Shown one piece after another: positions 44,411-55,901 of a stretch of 64,000 nucleotides of DNA. Location of the stretch: NCBI GenBank assembly GCA_948474755.1, contig CAOLHI010000742.1, positions 62,001-126,000 of the forward strand, in the 5' to 3' direction. Each line of letters begins with the position of its first letter. The first letter of the stretch is position 1. The notes beneath the pieces were generated by a model. That model made no database searches. It was not told where the DNA came from and was given only the letters and a program-made list of their open reading frames with translations. The position numbers and the translations under genes were made by a program. This stretch comes from Ctenosaura bakeri (taxonomy: Eukaryota; Chordata; Lepidosauria; Squamata; Iguanidae).

Positions 44411-45571
44411 AGGCCTTTTCCATACCCTACCTTTTAGTGAAGACATCCAGTGGGAATCCTGACAGTGGGTCTGCCAGGAGGGGAGCATGACAGGAGTGCT
44501 CCCCTCTGCACTGCCTGGCTCCATGAGGAAGGGAGCATGATGGCCACACCTCTTCCTTCCACAGCGCAGCTGGCTACCTTCCCAGGCTATGCTGGAAGTG
44601 CAGCCATTACACTTCTGCGGCTTCCTCAGGACAGGTAAGTTTGGGATGGCTGTGCAATCGTGTGTCATTGACAGGGAAAACCCGTCAATGATTTAATTCG
44701 CGATCGTGCTGCCTGGGGATAGGAGAAAGACGTTACCATGATGACATCACGCAGAAGCGCAGTGATGTATTTAAGTCTTTTACTCCAAGTCTCAAGTCAA
44801 ATCTCAAGTCTTTGAAGATACTTTCAAGCCAAGTCTCAAGTCAAGTCTCAAGTCTGGAAGCCAACTTTATGCCCCAACCAAAATTCCAGAATTATTGGAT
44901 AGAGAGAAATAAATTCAGTTTTAACAGTTTAAGTAGAGTTGGCTCTCCACATTTGCAATTTTGCCATCTGCAACTTTGGAATTGGGGAATAGGATCCTAT
45001 CTTACTTCCCATTACTGAAGATTCCAAAGATTTAGAAGGAAGGATCCTCTTCAAGTCCATTGCCTAACACATTTGCTGTTCCCCTCTGAGAAATGCACCC
45101 TGCACTCTGGGGGCAAGTCTTGTCTTTTGCTCTTAGGAAATGTTTTAAAAGCCTCCTCCGATATGCAGCAGGGACAGGCTGCTGAGCAGATCTCAAGCCC
45201 ATTGCCTAACCTGTTTGCTGTTCCCCTCTGAGAAATACACCCACACTTCGGGCTTGAGAGAGACTGTCATGTGACTACTAGGCAAAAAGAGATGGAGGTG
45301 TTGTTCAAAGTCATATGGTTTCTGGATGAGTGTGTTATTTTACTGAACCAAGGGCAGCAAGTCAGTCATTAAAAATATACAAGTCTCGACTCGAGCTGAG
45401 TCAGTGCATCGTTTATGGCCTAGTCGAGTCCAAGTCGAGTCACTGAAATGACTTAAATCCAACTTGAGTCCAAGTCTATTGACTCAAGTCTACATCACTG
45501 CAGAAGCGTCACTGTGGTCCTATCCTTCTCCTGTCCCTATTACAGGATGGGAGGGTGGTACAGAAGGGGCC
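44411..45571. mobile_element. MITE family B, copy 3, split by a hAT
   Basis: The left part 44411-44759 (aggccttttccataccctac ... atgatgacatcacgcagaag) continues after the insertion at 45501-45571 (gtcactgtggtcctatcct ... cagaaggggcct). Joining the two gives the same order of blocks as the uninterrupted copy at 40561. Confidence 0.75.
44760..45500. mobile_element. 741-bp hAT element, 8-bp TSD CAGAAGCG
   Basis: Perfect 10-bp terminal inverted repeat CAGTGATGTA / TACATCACTG. A perfect 8-bp duplication CAGAAGCG lies at 44752-44759 and 45501-45508. Both ends carry arrays of an AAGTC/GACTT motif (left: ctcaagtcaagtctcaagtc; right: gtccaagtcgagtc), as in subterminal transposase-binding arrays of hAT elements. 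No transposase frame. Inside is a roughly 58-bp direct duplication (45050-45108 and 45191-45248) and a Tigger-like phrase (ggctctccacatttgcaatt) near 44940. Confidence 0.85.
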
Positions 45572-46422
45572 TCAGAGTATGCTCCACAACCATGAGAGTG
45601 CTGCAGACATAATTTCCCAGTCCCTCAATCTGCAGCACTTTGGAAACCCTTGAGCTGGTTGAAAAGGTAGGTTTTGGGGGTCACATTCCTTCATTAACAA
45701 CCATAAATTCAAATCCCGAAAGTCATGAGATTGTACATCCACCTTACAATTTGAAAACTACTGCTGTACTGACAGCACTCCCTAACCGCGCTGCAGTCCT
45801 TCTTGTTTTCAGTAGCAGAACTTACATAATCACACTGTGAAAACCATTTATAGAATTCAGCAAGGCAAATAAGAGGCATATTTTTTATTTGCATGAATTC
45901 TCATATTTAATTGGCTCAGCAGTGTTAGGAACTGCCACTGACTTTAAGGAGATTCACCAGGCAGCACAATTCTGTGGAATATTTCCATGCATGTTAAGAT
46001 TGACCGCCCTGCACAGAATGAAAAGCAGAGAGTCAAGAATGATAGATCTTATCATTATGGTGGATTCAAGAGTAGATATTTCTTAATAGCTGAAAGCCGT
46101 GTCCATTATGGTATTATACTGATATATTTAGAGAAAAAGGAGGTAGTGCTTACACATTGCATAAGCAACCCCTGCTGCACTGGAGCAGGGCTGGAAACTA
46201 ATGATCAGTGTGGGTGGTATATCATGAGAAGAGCTGCACAGATCACTAGGTCTCACCTTCTGTGCATTACCATTCCTTCGGAGCTCAGCAGCAGACTGCA
46301 TTTTACATGAACTTCTGTTTGTTTTTGCAAACTGAAACTGAAAAGGTATCATTGTCTGTTCTGGACACTGGAAACAGAAGAGAGGAAGAAGAGCAACAAC
46401 ATTTTTTCAAGAAACCCTCTCC
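45572..46422. other. Low-copy DNA, nothing recognised
   Basis: A 107-codon plus frame (45987-46310) has no domain. No repeat ends seen. Confidence 0.45.
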
Positions 46423-46439
46423 CCTCTCTAGCCATTCTT

Positions 46440-46702
46440 TTTTTAAAAATTTTTTATTGATTATAAAGAAAAAAACAGAACAAAAAAGTAAAACACCATG
46501 TGATACACATAATAGTGAAAAAAAGAAATTTCAACAAAAACAAGCCTATATTATTATTTCTCTCCAATACCATTACAATTATATACTTATTCCGCATATT
46601 CTATATCGTACTGCTAATATACTTTTGTTACCTATCTCTAGATCTCATTCTCATTATACTCATTATTAATATAATAATTTCATTCTTAATTCTATATTTT
46701 TT
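46440..46702 (-). mobile_element. 5'-truncated L1-like insertion, 17-bp TSD
   Basis: CCTCTCTAGCCATTCTT occurs at 46423-46439 and 46703-46719 exactly. The 263 bp between start with a T-run and tttattgattataaag, i.e. on the minus strand an AATAAA followed by an A-rich tail. A long TSD plus poly(A) plus 5' truncation are hallmarks of L1-type target-primed reverse transcription. The body is AT-rich 3' untranslated sequence. Confidence 0.8.
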
Positions 46703-46719
46703 CCTCTCTAGCCATTCTT

Positions 46720-47691
46720 GATAGCCACATTTTGCACCAATTTAAATTTAAGGATTGTCCTCAAGGATTCCCCCATATAAAGCACATTACAGTCACACTT
46801 GCAAAAGGTGACAATGGTTAAGCCACTTCTGCCCTGGAATGGAGTTAGCTCATGCACTAGCCACTAGCCACAAAGGGGATCCATGCTGTCCCCCAGGACT
46901 GGCACATCTACAATCCAAGTTTTCTTTTTCTTATACATGTGTGGCATATTATATTGTAAGCATTTACCAGTTTGAATTTAAGGGCTTTATCACATGAGGC
47001 AAATAAATCACAATTACCACAGCATAATAGTGTTGTGCTAAAGTTGCTGTGGAGATCAGCTATTTGGAGTGCCACTGCAACTTGATGGTGGGTTGCTAGA
47101 CAACAAGAATAGCATTGCCAGAATGAAACGTAGCACAGTAGTGTGCATAGGAGGGGTTTATGGCTGAGAGGAATTCTATATAAGGTCAGGTTTCTGTGTG
47201 TCTTGAGCCTTCAGTGAGAACTCACCAGAGAGGGTGGTTTGGGTGTGTTTAAATGGCTCAGGAAAAGACACAGAAAACTGATGTCTAAAGCTGGGAGTTA
47301 TTGTCAGAGTCTGTCAGAAGTCTGACTGTTTAATATATCAACACCGTACTATACATGAACTCCAACAAATACTTTATTTCCAATGTTACTATAATAAAAG
47401 ATACAGGTTTTTTATAACTATTGAGTCAGCCTGAGTTATCTAAAGTCACTGTTAATGAAGAGAACGTGCTACCTTGAATAAACTGTTTAGTTCTGAGTGA
47501 ACATTTAGACCCTAGCCCTAGATTGTTAAAAAAGGATGGAGCCAGGACTAAGTGACATTGACAGGGTGCATTATTAGAGTGGAACTGCCAAATTAATCTG
47601 AAGAGAAATAAGGACCTGTCAGAAGCATCTTTGGCTAGGATTTATCACATTACCTTGTTCCTCTTCTGTTGTTCTTCCAGTGGGAGACTAT
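46720..47691. other. Low-copy DNA, possible old LTR piece
   Basis: Attctatataaggtc at about 47173 and aataaaag at about 47393 on the plus strand lie in TATA-then-polyA order about 220 bp apart, which would suit an old LTR, but no TG/CA ends were found. Confidence 0.3.
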
Positions 47692-47890
47692 GGTCATTTC
47701 TAAACTACACTGTTATAGTGCTTTTATTCCACTTTCAACATCCTATGGAATCATGGGATTTATAGTTTAGGGAGGGGCATTTAGACTTCTCAGACAGGGT
47801 TCTCTTTGACCTCAGTAAACTACAAACCCCAGAATTCCACAGGATGTTGAACGTGGAATAATGTACTATAACAGTGTAGTGTGGAAATGG
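47692..47890. mobile_element. Palindromic MITE (GGCCATTTCC family), copy 6
   Basis: Ggtcatttctaaactacact at the left and gtgtagtgtggaaatgg at the right. It contains the long middle with gggaggggcatttagac and gacctcagtaaactac. Confidence 0.85.
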
Positions 47891-47932
47891 ATTCTTTCAG
47901 ATTCATTTATTTTACAAAGGAGGTCATTAAAG

Positions 47933-47958
47933 TTGTGTGTGTGTGTGTGTGTGTGTGT
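47933..47958. repeat. (GT)13 microsatellite
   Basis: Uninterrupted GT run followed by a T run. Confidence 0.95.
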
Positions 47959-48201
47959 TTTTTTGGCATGCATATCTCTGTGTGTTAATAAACAAAACAT
48001 TTTTCAAATGGTCTTCTGCCAAGAGAAAAATGGAAGAGAAAGGATTTGTGTGATTAGTCCCAGCCAAAGATCCTATTATTCTGCTGCAGTTGTGATTTGC
48101 CCACCTCATATGATAAAGTCTTTAAAGTCCCATTAAATTTTTTACTTCACCATTTTGGACAATTTTCTCCAGTATATGTTCCCACATTTTTTTACAAATG
48201 G

Positions 48202-48691
48202 TATAGAATCATAGAGTTGGAAGAGACCACAGGAGTCATCGAGTCCAACCCCCTGCTATGCAGGAACACCTATCAAAGCATTCCCAACAGATGGCCACCC
48301 AGCCTCTGCTTAAAAACTTCCAAAGAAGGAGACTCTACCACACTCTTAGACAGCATATTCTGCTGTGAGACAGCTCTGACCATCAGGAAGTTCTTCTTGA
48401 GGTTCAGGTAGAATCTCCTTTCCTGCAGCTTGGGGAATCCATTGCTCCTTGTCCTGGTCTCTGGAGCAGCAGAAAACAAGCCCGCTCCCTCCTCGACATG
48501 ACATTCTTTCAAATATTTAAACGTGGCTATCATGTCTCCTCTTAACCATCTCTTCTGCAGACTAAACATATCCAGCTCCCTAAGCCGCTCCTCATAGAGC
48601 ATGGCTTCCAGACTCTTCACTATTTTGGTCCTCTGGACACGCTCCGGCTTGTCAACATCCTTCTTGAATTGAAGTGCCCAGAACTGGTAAG
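48202..48691 (-). pseudogene. CR1 LINE 3' end, minus strand
   Basis: Starts with the inverse CR1 tail (tatagaatcatagagttgga). A 140-codon minus-strand frame reads [56 protein letters not shown] and SPSLEVFKQRLGGHL, the C-terminus of CR1 reverse transcriptase. Truncated at 48691. A T-run follows at 48697. Confidence 0.85.
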
Positions 48692-49163
48692 TCATTTTTT
48701 TTTTTTTTGCATAGATTGTACTATTGTTATCATTGTTGACACTTTATCCTTGTATGTCTTTTTTGTCCTTTACAATCTTGTTGCATACACTTGTTCCAAG
48801 GCTTCAGCGCCACTTCCCCATTGCCACTACCTTTCCATGATGATTGGATTGCATGCTTCCATATTTGAAGAGGCTGTGCTGACAATATAGCTTAACATAA
48901 AATACATTGCAACCTCTTTGAAAGGTGAATTGCCATTTCTTGACACTGTCCTGAGCACAAGTCAGCAAGTCATGGCAGCAGGCTGGTATGCAGGAGTTGT
49001 TGAGTAGTCAATCCAGTCTGGGTCAAGATGCAGGGAGAAGCACAAAAGTGATCTTTAGCTGTTTCAAAAAGTGCATCAGTACATCAGAAGTCCAGGTCCA
49101 CGAAGCAGCAAAGAGTACAGAGAACAGCCCAAAACTAAGTTGAGGCAAATCAGGAAAGACAGA
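48692..49163. other. Low-copy DNA, possible LTR-retroelement piece
   Basis: About 48955-49150 is rich in 'caggtcc/gtcagca' phrases similar to parts of 5480-5590 and 52200-52330, which may be pieces of one retroelement family. Weak evidence. Confidence 0.3.
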
Positions 49164-49365
49164 GGCCATTTCCACACTACATTTTTATAGTGCTATTATT
49201 CCACTTTCAACATCCTGTGGAATCCTGGGGTTTGCAGTTTAGGGAGGGGCCTTTAGAATTCTCAGCCAGAGAGCTGTTTGCTCTTAGGAAACTACAAACC
49301 CCAGAATTCCAGAGGAGGTTGAAAGTGGAATAATAGCACTATAACAGTGTAGGGCGGAAATGGCC
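49164..49365. mobile_element. Palindromic MITE (GGCCATTTCC family), copy 7
   Basis: Ggccatttccacactacatt at the left and agtgtagggcggaaatggcc at the right, with long, well-matched arms (gtggaatcctggggtttgca and inverse). 202 bp. Among the best preserved copies. Confidence 0.85.
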
Positions 49366-49450
49366 AGAGTACTGCTAGGCAACCAGATAAGACAGTTGTC
49401 AGCACTGAGGCTGGGAGGCAACTGTCATGATGTTTATGAATAGCTCCTTC

Positions 49451-49860
49451 AAGGACCTTTTCCGCACCTTACCTTTTTGCGGAGGTGGGTGGCGGCGGTC
49501 GCGCAAGCAGCCTTTTGCGCAAGGCAGTCACTTCGTTTCTCCTTCCTTACCACAGCTGGGTTGCCGGTCGTGCGACCACCGCACCCCTTCCTACCACAGC
49601 GCAACCTGGGAAGTGTAAGCTGGTGCTGAGGCAGGAAGCGCGACCGGCCCAGCTCCCGACACACCGCAGGGCAGGTAATGCGCGCGGACCCCGGAAGCAT
49701 TGCGCGACCACGCAGCATTTTTGGCTTCAAGCCGAAAATGAAAAGGTGCGTGCGTGGCCCGCTTTACGCTCTTGAGCGTTGCGTAAATGGGAGTGCGTTC
49801 GTATGGGCCGCTCCTCCCATTTATGTGACAGTCAAGGGGCCCTTTCGCTTTAGAAACAAC
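49451..49860. mobile_element. GC-rich MITE with intact CpGs
   Basis: Aaggaccttttccgcacctt at the left. Blocks ccacagcgcaacctggg, gcagggcaggtaatgcgcgc and gcgcgaccacgcagc parallel MITE family B. It carries far more CpG than its relatives, where these positions are mostly TG or CA, so it may be a recent insertion or a different subfamily. A fragment of its end is at 24940-25006. Short frames up to 96 codons are not credible genes. Confidence 0.6.
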
Positions 49861-49879
49861 ATGCAAAAAGGGTGAAGGT

Positions 49880-50099
49880 CACAGGTGTCCCATTAGTGCT
49901 AGCTAAGTCAGCAGGTATTACTTAAATGGCACTGGTCTTGGGGTTTTGCCCTCCTTCTGTCAATGAATAAAGGGACGTTTTGCTGGAGAACAGGATCCTC
50001 CATGGCCTCAGCCCCCATCTCCTCAAATTCAGAGAAAGCTGCAGCCTCCTGGAAATCTGCCTCCTCATCCTCCTCTGAGTTCTCCAAGGGGTGAGTCAC
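49880..50099 (-). pseudogene. Acidic retroelement-like coding fragment
   Basis: A 63-codon minus-strand frame beginning MTHPLENSEEDEEADFQEAA, very acidic, ending in a basic RRRAKPQDQ stretch and a stop followed by a catttaag TATA-like block. The layout parallels 5983-5595. It probably inserted between two parts of MITE family B. No catalytic motif visible. Confidence 0.3.
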
Positions 50100-50312
50100 C
50101 GCACTTCCAGCCCTTTTGCATGGCCAGCTGTGATGGAAGGCTCATGCAATTGGAGGCCATTGATGAGTTTTTCCATCAATGATATACCACATGATCACAC
50201 TGGCGGCAAGAAGGGCAGGACCACAACAACATCATGCGGAAGCATCGCTGTGGTCCCACTCCTCTTGCATCCTCATACCAGGAGGATGCTGTCCTGCAGA
50301 AAGGGCTTTTGG
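50092..50312. mobile_element. MITE family B, right half
   Basis: Cttttgcatggccagctgtg, ccacatgatcacactggcgg, aacatcatgcggaagcatcg and gctgtggtcccactcct match the right half of 40561-40976 and 44411-45571. Confidence 0.65.
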
Positions 50313-52389
50313 GTTAGAGTGCTGATATGATAATCTTGAATGGTATTTTGCAATCACTACAGATCCATGGGACTCCTTTTTTCATAACATAGTAGATTTG
50401 ACTGTTTTCCTCGATCAACTTTAATAGTTGATCCACCCTCTAGGCTTTGAAAAACTTGGGTTTTACTGTTAAAATAATGCTGCTGCCTTGTGTCCTTCAG
50501 GTGTCCAATGTCCCTTGGGGGAAAAATGCAGCTCTAGATAAAAATTCTTCCAGCTGTTGTTGCAAAACTGAATTTAGAGAGCCTTGATAAACCGCCAGTC
50601 CAAACAAATAAATCATTCAGCCTGCTTTTCCAAACAGTATTAGTCCTCTTGTCAGCACAGGACAGATATCCAAGCTATGATTTTGACCATCATCATACAA
50701 ACTTTCTTTTTAATAGAGTGCAAAAGCTGTTCTGTGTATGAAGGGCAAATACTCCTCCAATTGTTCAACATATATGGGCCTGTCTTCAACACTGTCATTC
50801 TGGGTCTTTAGCTTTAATATTAATCTTCTTGAAACTTCTAATTGTCTCCCTCAGATCCTGTACCTCCCCCTACACAATGTTCTAGACTCTTCACTATGTG
50901 AAGATTGGCCCAAATGTTATAAGCACTTCTTCTCACAACAAACAATACACTATCCAGCTCAGCCACTTGTATTTAGCAACTCTACTTGCCAAAAACTCTT
51001 CATAGAGACTGCACAAGGATGGTGTGACTCCACCTTTGTTACCACTGATCTTCTTGCATGAATTTTGGAGACAACTCAGAAGTAGTTTCTTCTTGTCCTT
51101 TCTGTGTAATCAGAGTGGACATATGCTCTTCCTTTGTCCCTCCCCTCTGCCAGACTCATGTTGACTTCTTCTCTAAGATCCTGGCTTGTGTTAAGCCACA
51201 ATTCTCTGTTATATTCAAACTGGAAAGCTCTGGCTTAGTATCAGTTCACGAATCCTGGCTTATTATCATGGGTTCGTAACTGACATTAAGTCAGAGTCCT
51301 CATATTTGGAGATAACAAAGATTAATGCAAGCCAGGATCTCTGCAGCAAAGATGGCCTCCAAACGAAGGAGGGAACACATAGGGATGAGTGGGCAGGAGA
51401 GGGAACAGCATATCACTTCTTGTCCGAGCTTTATAAAGTATAGTGCACAGATGGCTGAACAAAGCCAGAGAGACAATCTGAAGCCCCCTGGAGGCTGTCA
51501 GGAAACATGTAAGTAAAAACTAGAAGAGTATGAATTTTAAATGGCCTTGATAATTTTATCCACTTAGTTATATTCTAACAAGTTAAGTAAATATCATTCA
51601 GTTGATCTTTTGCAAAATATCAACAAATCCTTTTTGAGGAATTTCTTCAGAAGGTGTGTTTTCTGTTAAGTTGTTAGGATCTACCAAGTATTTAAAGTGC
51701 ACAGCGACGGATTGTTTGAAGGAAATGCCATATTTGTTCACTTCCCACCATTTTTTTGGAAGTTGGTATATTTGCCATTATGTGGCAGAGCAAAAACAGT
51801 TTATGAAAGTGGAGGAGTTAAAACCCATTTCCTCTGCTCACTGCTGACAGTTCTTTTATTAAACCAGTCACAGTTATTATGTGTATAATATATACATGTG
51901 CCTCTGCACACAATACAACAGTGTTATCAGAGTGGTTAAGTTTAGACACACAGTGCCAGTGATGGTGGTGATGGTAACTTTGGTGTCATGGTGGTGGGGC
52001 AAGTGGAGGTCTCCACAGATCATCTAATTTAAATTAATTATGATCTTAGTATGTGTATGACAGATATAATGTCATGTATGTACTCTTCCATAAACATGGT
52101 CCAAGATCCATCAGGGTGTTTCCAGTGACAGAACTGCTTCTATCAGCAGAATGAAGGTTCATCCTTCATTCCCTTCTGCAACTAGCACTCTGCAATTGTC
52201 AGGGTCCGAGGCATGGGCAGCTAGGGCTGACTGGAATAGTCCACAGGGCTGGGCCAAATGACGGGTGCTAGGTCAGGAAGCCAAAGGTCAGGGCAAAAGC
52301 AACAGGGAGAGAAGTTCCATCTGCTGTGGGTTGGTACCAGCACAGTGTTGGATTTGGGCTACATACCAGTGGAGGAAAATGTTCTTATA
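50313..52389. other. Low-copy DNA, mostly unrecognised
   Basis: A 107-codon plus frame (50738-51061) shows no domain. About 52200-52330 resembles retroelement text (cagggtccgaggcatgggca). A TGG/GAT-rich patch lies at 51960-52010. No gene supported. Confidence 0.4.
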
Positions 52390-52746
52390 CCATACTCTCT
52401 AAGTATCCTGATTTAGAAAGGACAGTCCTGATTATTCCTCTGCTGTCCCATTTTTTTCAACTGTTTTTAAAATGTCCCATTTTTCTCTCTCCTCCTCCCA
52501 CTTTCCCTCATAGTTCAATTGCCACAAACTGAGTTCAAAGTGCAAAAGTAGTAATAAATGGGTGAGCAGAAGAGATAGGGCAGAATCTTTCCCTCCCTAG
52601 GAGGATCAAGCAAGTGGAAACTGCTGCAGCCTGTCTTAGCTTGTGTGTCTTCCTCATTAACAACTTTTGCCATCTTACTACACTCTGATGTTGCTTGGTT
52701 ATACCTGTCCTGGTTTTCATCTGTGAAATTTTGCAGGATGTGATAT
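52390..52746 (-). mobile_element. Non-autonomous element, CCCTCCAAC family, copy 3
   Basis: The minus-strand order matches 30874-31246: cagatgaaaaccaggacagg, aacatcagagtgtagtaaga, ctgctgcagtttccacttg-type text, aatgggacattttaaaaac and ggacagtcctttctaaatc on the inverse strand. Confidence 0.6.
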
Positions 52747-53819
52747 ACCTGTGAGTATTATTAGTAAAGTTGATGAAGTCTTGCCATCAACTCTATTTGG
52801 CTCTTTATGGGAATGATGAACAATTGGTTCAAAGCAGGCAAAGACTGGTTCTCACACCTCTAGCTCAATTCTGAAAATCTTAATGTTGAGGCTGAGCCAT
52901 AAAGTAGGACACCTCTGCAATCATGACTCTGCCTTTTGTTGTCAAAGTGGTTGTTTTGCTTTCAGCTTGATGGATGAGAAAGTAGATCAAACTTTACTGA
53001 TTCATCTTCTTGAGAGCACTAAGACTGATGGGCCAAGTTGTTTGTTGATGCTTAACTGATTAGCCCATTTTCCCCTCCTCTCTGCAAACGGTTCCTTTGA
53101 TTTAAAAATGCAGCTTTCTTATAGTTGGCATCTGCCAGAAAAAGGCCTTGCTACAAAAGCTGAAAGCACTCTCCATGGAGTTTTCTGCCTAAAAGCATGA
53201 GCACTAATAGTGCTTTGAAGTCAACCCATACAATTCATCCTCTGTAACAGTATGGATCAAAAGCTAAATCCAAGAGCCTGGCTGTGGTTTGTTTTAAAAT
53301 ATCCCATGGAGGGGGATCAATTTCATTTTCGGTAACAACTCTACTTTTTTCCTTCCTGATCCAAATTCATCTAAGGATACTGGCTAGGCTAGGCTGATAG
53401 AGCACTCGAATGTTTAACACATTTCATGTCCATTATCTCAGTAAGCCTTGAAATACCTTTGTAAAGTAGGTCGGTCAGTATTATTATTCTCATATTGCAT
53501 GTTCAATGGGGAACAAGAAGGCAGGCCATACCATTAGACAGAGTGAGGCAGCTGTCTTAGGCAACAGTTTCTGATGGGCCAGCTTTATACCACCTATGCT
53601 AGTTTGTTGCCCTCGGGTGCAGGGGATGATGAAGTCCTGTCGTTGGTATTGAAGGAAGGGTTCATCTGCATCTGGTGGGAACACAAGAGAGGACCTCTTC
53701 CGTGACTGCTCCCAGACTCTAGAACTCCATTCCCAGAGAAATCAGATGGGAGTCTCTCCCTAATTTCCTTCTGCAGTCAAGCAAACCATTTTTATTCTGA
53801 TGGGTGTTCAAAGTGAGAT
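52747..53819. other. Low-copy DNA, nothing recognised
   Basis: No repeat ends, domains or promoter motifs. Confidence 0.5.
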
Positions 53820-54030
53820 TATGCCCTGTCTGATAAAAGGTGCTGGATATTGTTAACTGTGCTGAATAAGTTTTAATTATGTATTTTAACTTTGTTTTAA
53901 TTCTTATTTGATCATTTAGTTTTGCGTTTTAACCTTTGTATTCCATGATTTTTAACTATTTTTTTTAACTATTATAAGACGCTTTGAGTCCCAACCGGGG
54001 TAAAAAAACAGGGTATAAATAAAGATCATC
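53820..54030 (+). repeat. LINE 3' tail (L2-like), plus strand
   Basis: Same text as 43485-43735 (ctgtctgataaaaggtgctg, tatgtattttaactttgttt, gacgctttgagtcccaac) and ends ggtataaataaagatcatca, a common L2-type terminus. Confidence 0.65.
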
Positions 54031-54296
54031 ACCATCTTCCAGTCAGGACAGTTGTAATGCATGGAATAGCAGCCAAAGAAAACAGGTTGTCCTTTACCTT
54101 GAGCAGAAGAACAACATATTCGGCCAGCTAGTCCTATCAGGCCAATGTCAAACTAGAATTCTAATGAGGACAGATCCCTGGAACCAACAGTTAAATGGTG
54201 AGGGAACACCTACGTAAATCTCATTGATTCAGTGAGTTTGCTCTACCAATGGCATTCAGGCAGAAACAAGATATTTTTGGCCTAGTGTTCTAGGTA

Positions 54297-54680
54297 CCAT
54301 TCATTCATTCATTCATTCATTCATTTTATATGCTCCCTTTCTGCCAGAGTGGGACCCAATGCTGCTCTCACAGTCAGTCAATTGAAAAACCTTCATAATA
54401 AAATGTAAAAACAGTTAAAACCACCTCATAAAACAGTATCAAATCATTTTAAAACATACAAAAGTTTTTAAAAAGAATTTTAAAAAGTCAATCAGCTCCC
54501 CTGCTTGCACATTAAAACTCTACTTAAAACAAAAAATGGTCTTTGCTTACTGGGAAAAGGAAAGTGGAGAGGGCCAGCCTAGCCTCCTGTGGAAGGGAGT
54601 TCCACAGGGTGGGAGCAGCCACTGAGAAGGTTCTCTCTCATGTCCTCACCCAGTGAGCCTTTCCTTGTAGAACTTGGGCA
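54297..54680 (-). pseudogene. L2 LINE 3' end with (ATTC)n tail
   Basis: (ATTC)7 at 54297-54325 is, on the minus strand, the TGAA-type simple tail of L2. Upstream on that strand is an AT-rich 3' untranslated region, then the conserved C-terminal text TFSVAAPTLWNSLPQEARLA near 54640-54580. This matches the L2 reverse-transcriptase end (RLWNSLP). Confidence 0.8.
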
Positions 54681-55763
54681 GATTCATATGCGAAGATATG
54701 GTCTTTTTACTTCATAAATCCTACAGATTTCACTTCATAAAGTATTTTTTGCTACAGATATTTTAGCTATTATGTATGTATCTCTGAGATTGCCTTCCTT
54801 CCTTTATCTCACTGCCATTCCCTACAGTTACCTGAGGACAGGTTCTTGGAAAAGCTTTCCATGTGCTAATTCTAGACTAAGGGCTGAGATGTTACCAGTG
54901 TTTACTTTTCTGCTTCCAATTCTTTTCCTAAATGTCTTCACACGCAATTCACACACACACCCTTTACTGAGACAGCTCAGTAACAGATGGAGGCTTAATT
55001 GCCCATTTTACACTTGTATGTTTTTCAATAAAGATGTTTAAATGTTTTGATAATGTATTTCTAATTGTTAACTCTTCTGAGGTTTAGGTGACAGTATGAT
55101 AAAAATAATAAAGAGAGGGAGCAAATGGACATGGTTAGGGTAATATGTGACTCCCTAGTATCTATACGAAATTTTCCTGCACATGCCTTTTTTTAAAAAA
55201 AAACAAACTTAAACCTGGATGATGTTCTTCTTTAGCAAGACTTGTTGGAGATCAAAAAACATACATAAATGAGTAGTCACATCAATGCAGTATACCATGG
55301 TAAAATGACCTAGTAGCAATTCCAAAAGCCTTAGGGTTTCTTTCCATCTTGCATAAAAGAGACATGGGTGTACATCTCTTGAAGCCATAGCTTAGAAAAT
55401 TTATTTTTCTGTGTTCTGTTTAAAGTACAAACACCATAACGTGTGTCTTGTTTCAAAGAGAAAGTACATGAGTGCATTCTTACCATCAATATCATTCCAT
55501 GTTTCATTTTTCAAAACCTAAGATGTTAAGTGCATCATATCTTCTAAAATGGAAAACAGTCTTCTTCATAGTTTAAGATAGGAGGACATGGCTGAAGTTA
55601 CCAAAAGAAGATATCAGGAAATACTTTATTTTGATGTTTTCGGGAACACGTTGAATGTAATCTTACCAAAAATTCAATGAGCAATGTCTCCATTTATGTA
55701 GATTCTATCAATGGAAAGCTACATTGCTATTAGATATGTCAGACTCATGGTGTTTTTTTTTAG
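54681..55763. other. Low-copy AT-rich DNA, nothing recognised
   Basis: An 89-codon frame (54772-55041) has no domain. No repeat ends seen. Confidence 0.5.
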
Positions 55764-55901
55764 TCCTCTCATTTGTGGTCAGGAACTTAAACCACATAGA
55801 TGGTGGTCTAGCCATTTGCAGCAGTCAGCCACAAGGTTGGCCGGCGTTGGCATCATGCTGGCAACTGTTCTTTTGGGTGCAGATATCATGACGCAGTTAA
55901 G
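55764..55901 (+). other. Candidate internal exon, 138 bp
   Basis: Preceded by a T-rich acceptor (gtgtttttttttag) and followed by a donor match (AAG|GTTAGT). The length is a multiple of three, and the frame open through it starts at codon position 3 and ends at position 2 (phase-compatible). The peptide reads PLICGQELKPHRWWSSHLQQ then SATRLAGVGIMLATVLLGAD and IMTQL. It has a hydrophobic stretch that could be a membrane segment. A second frame is nearly open too, which weakens the case. No family recognised, and it could be a repeat remnant. Confidence 0.25.
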
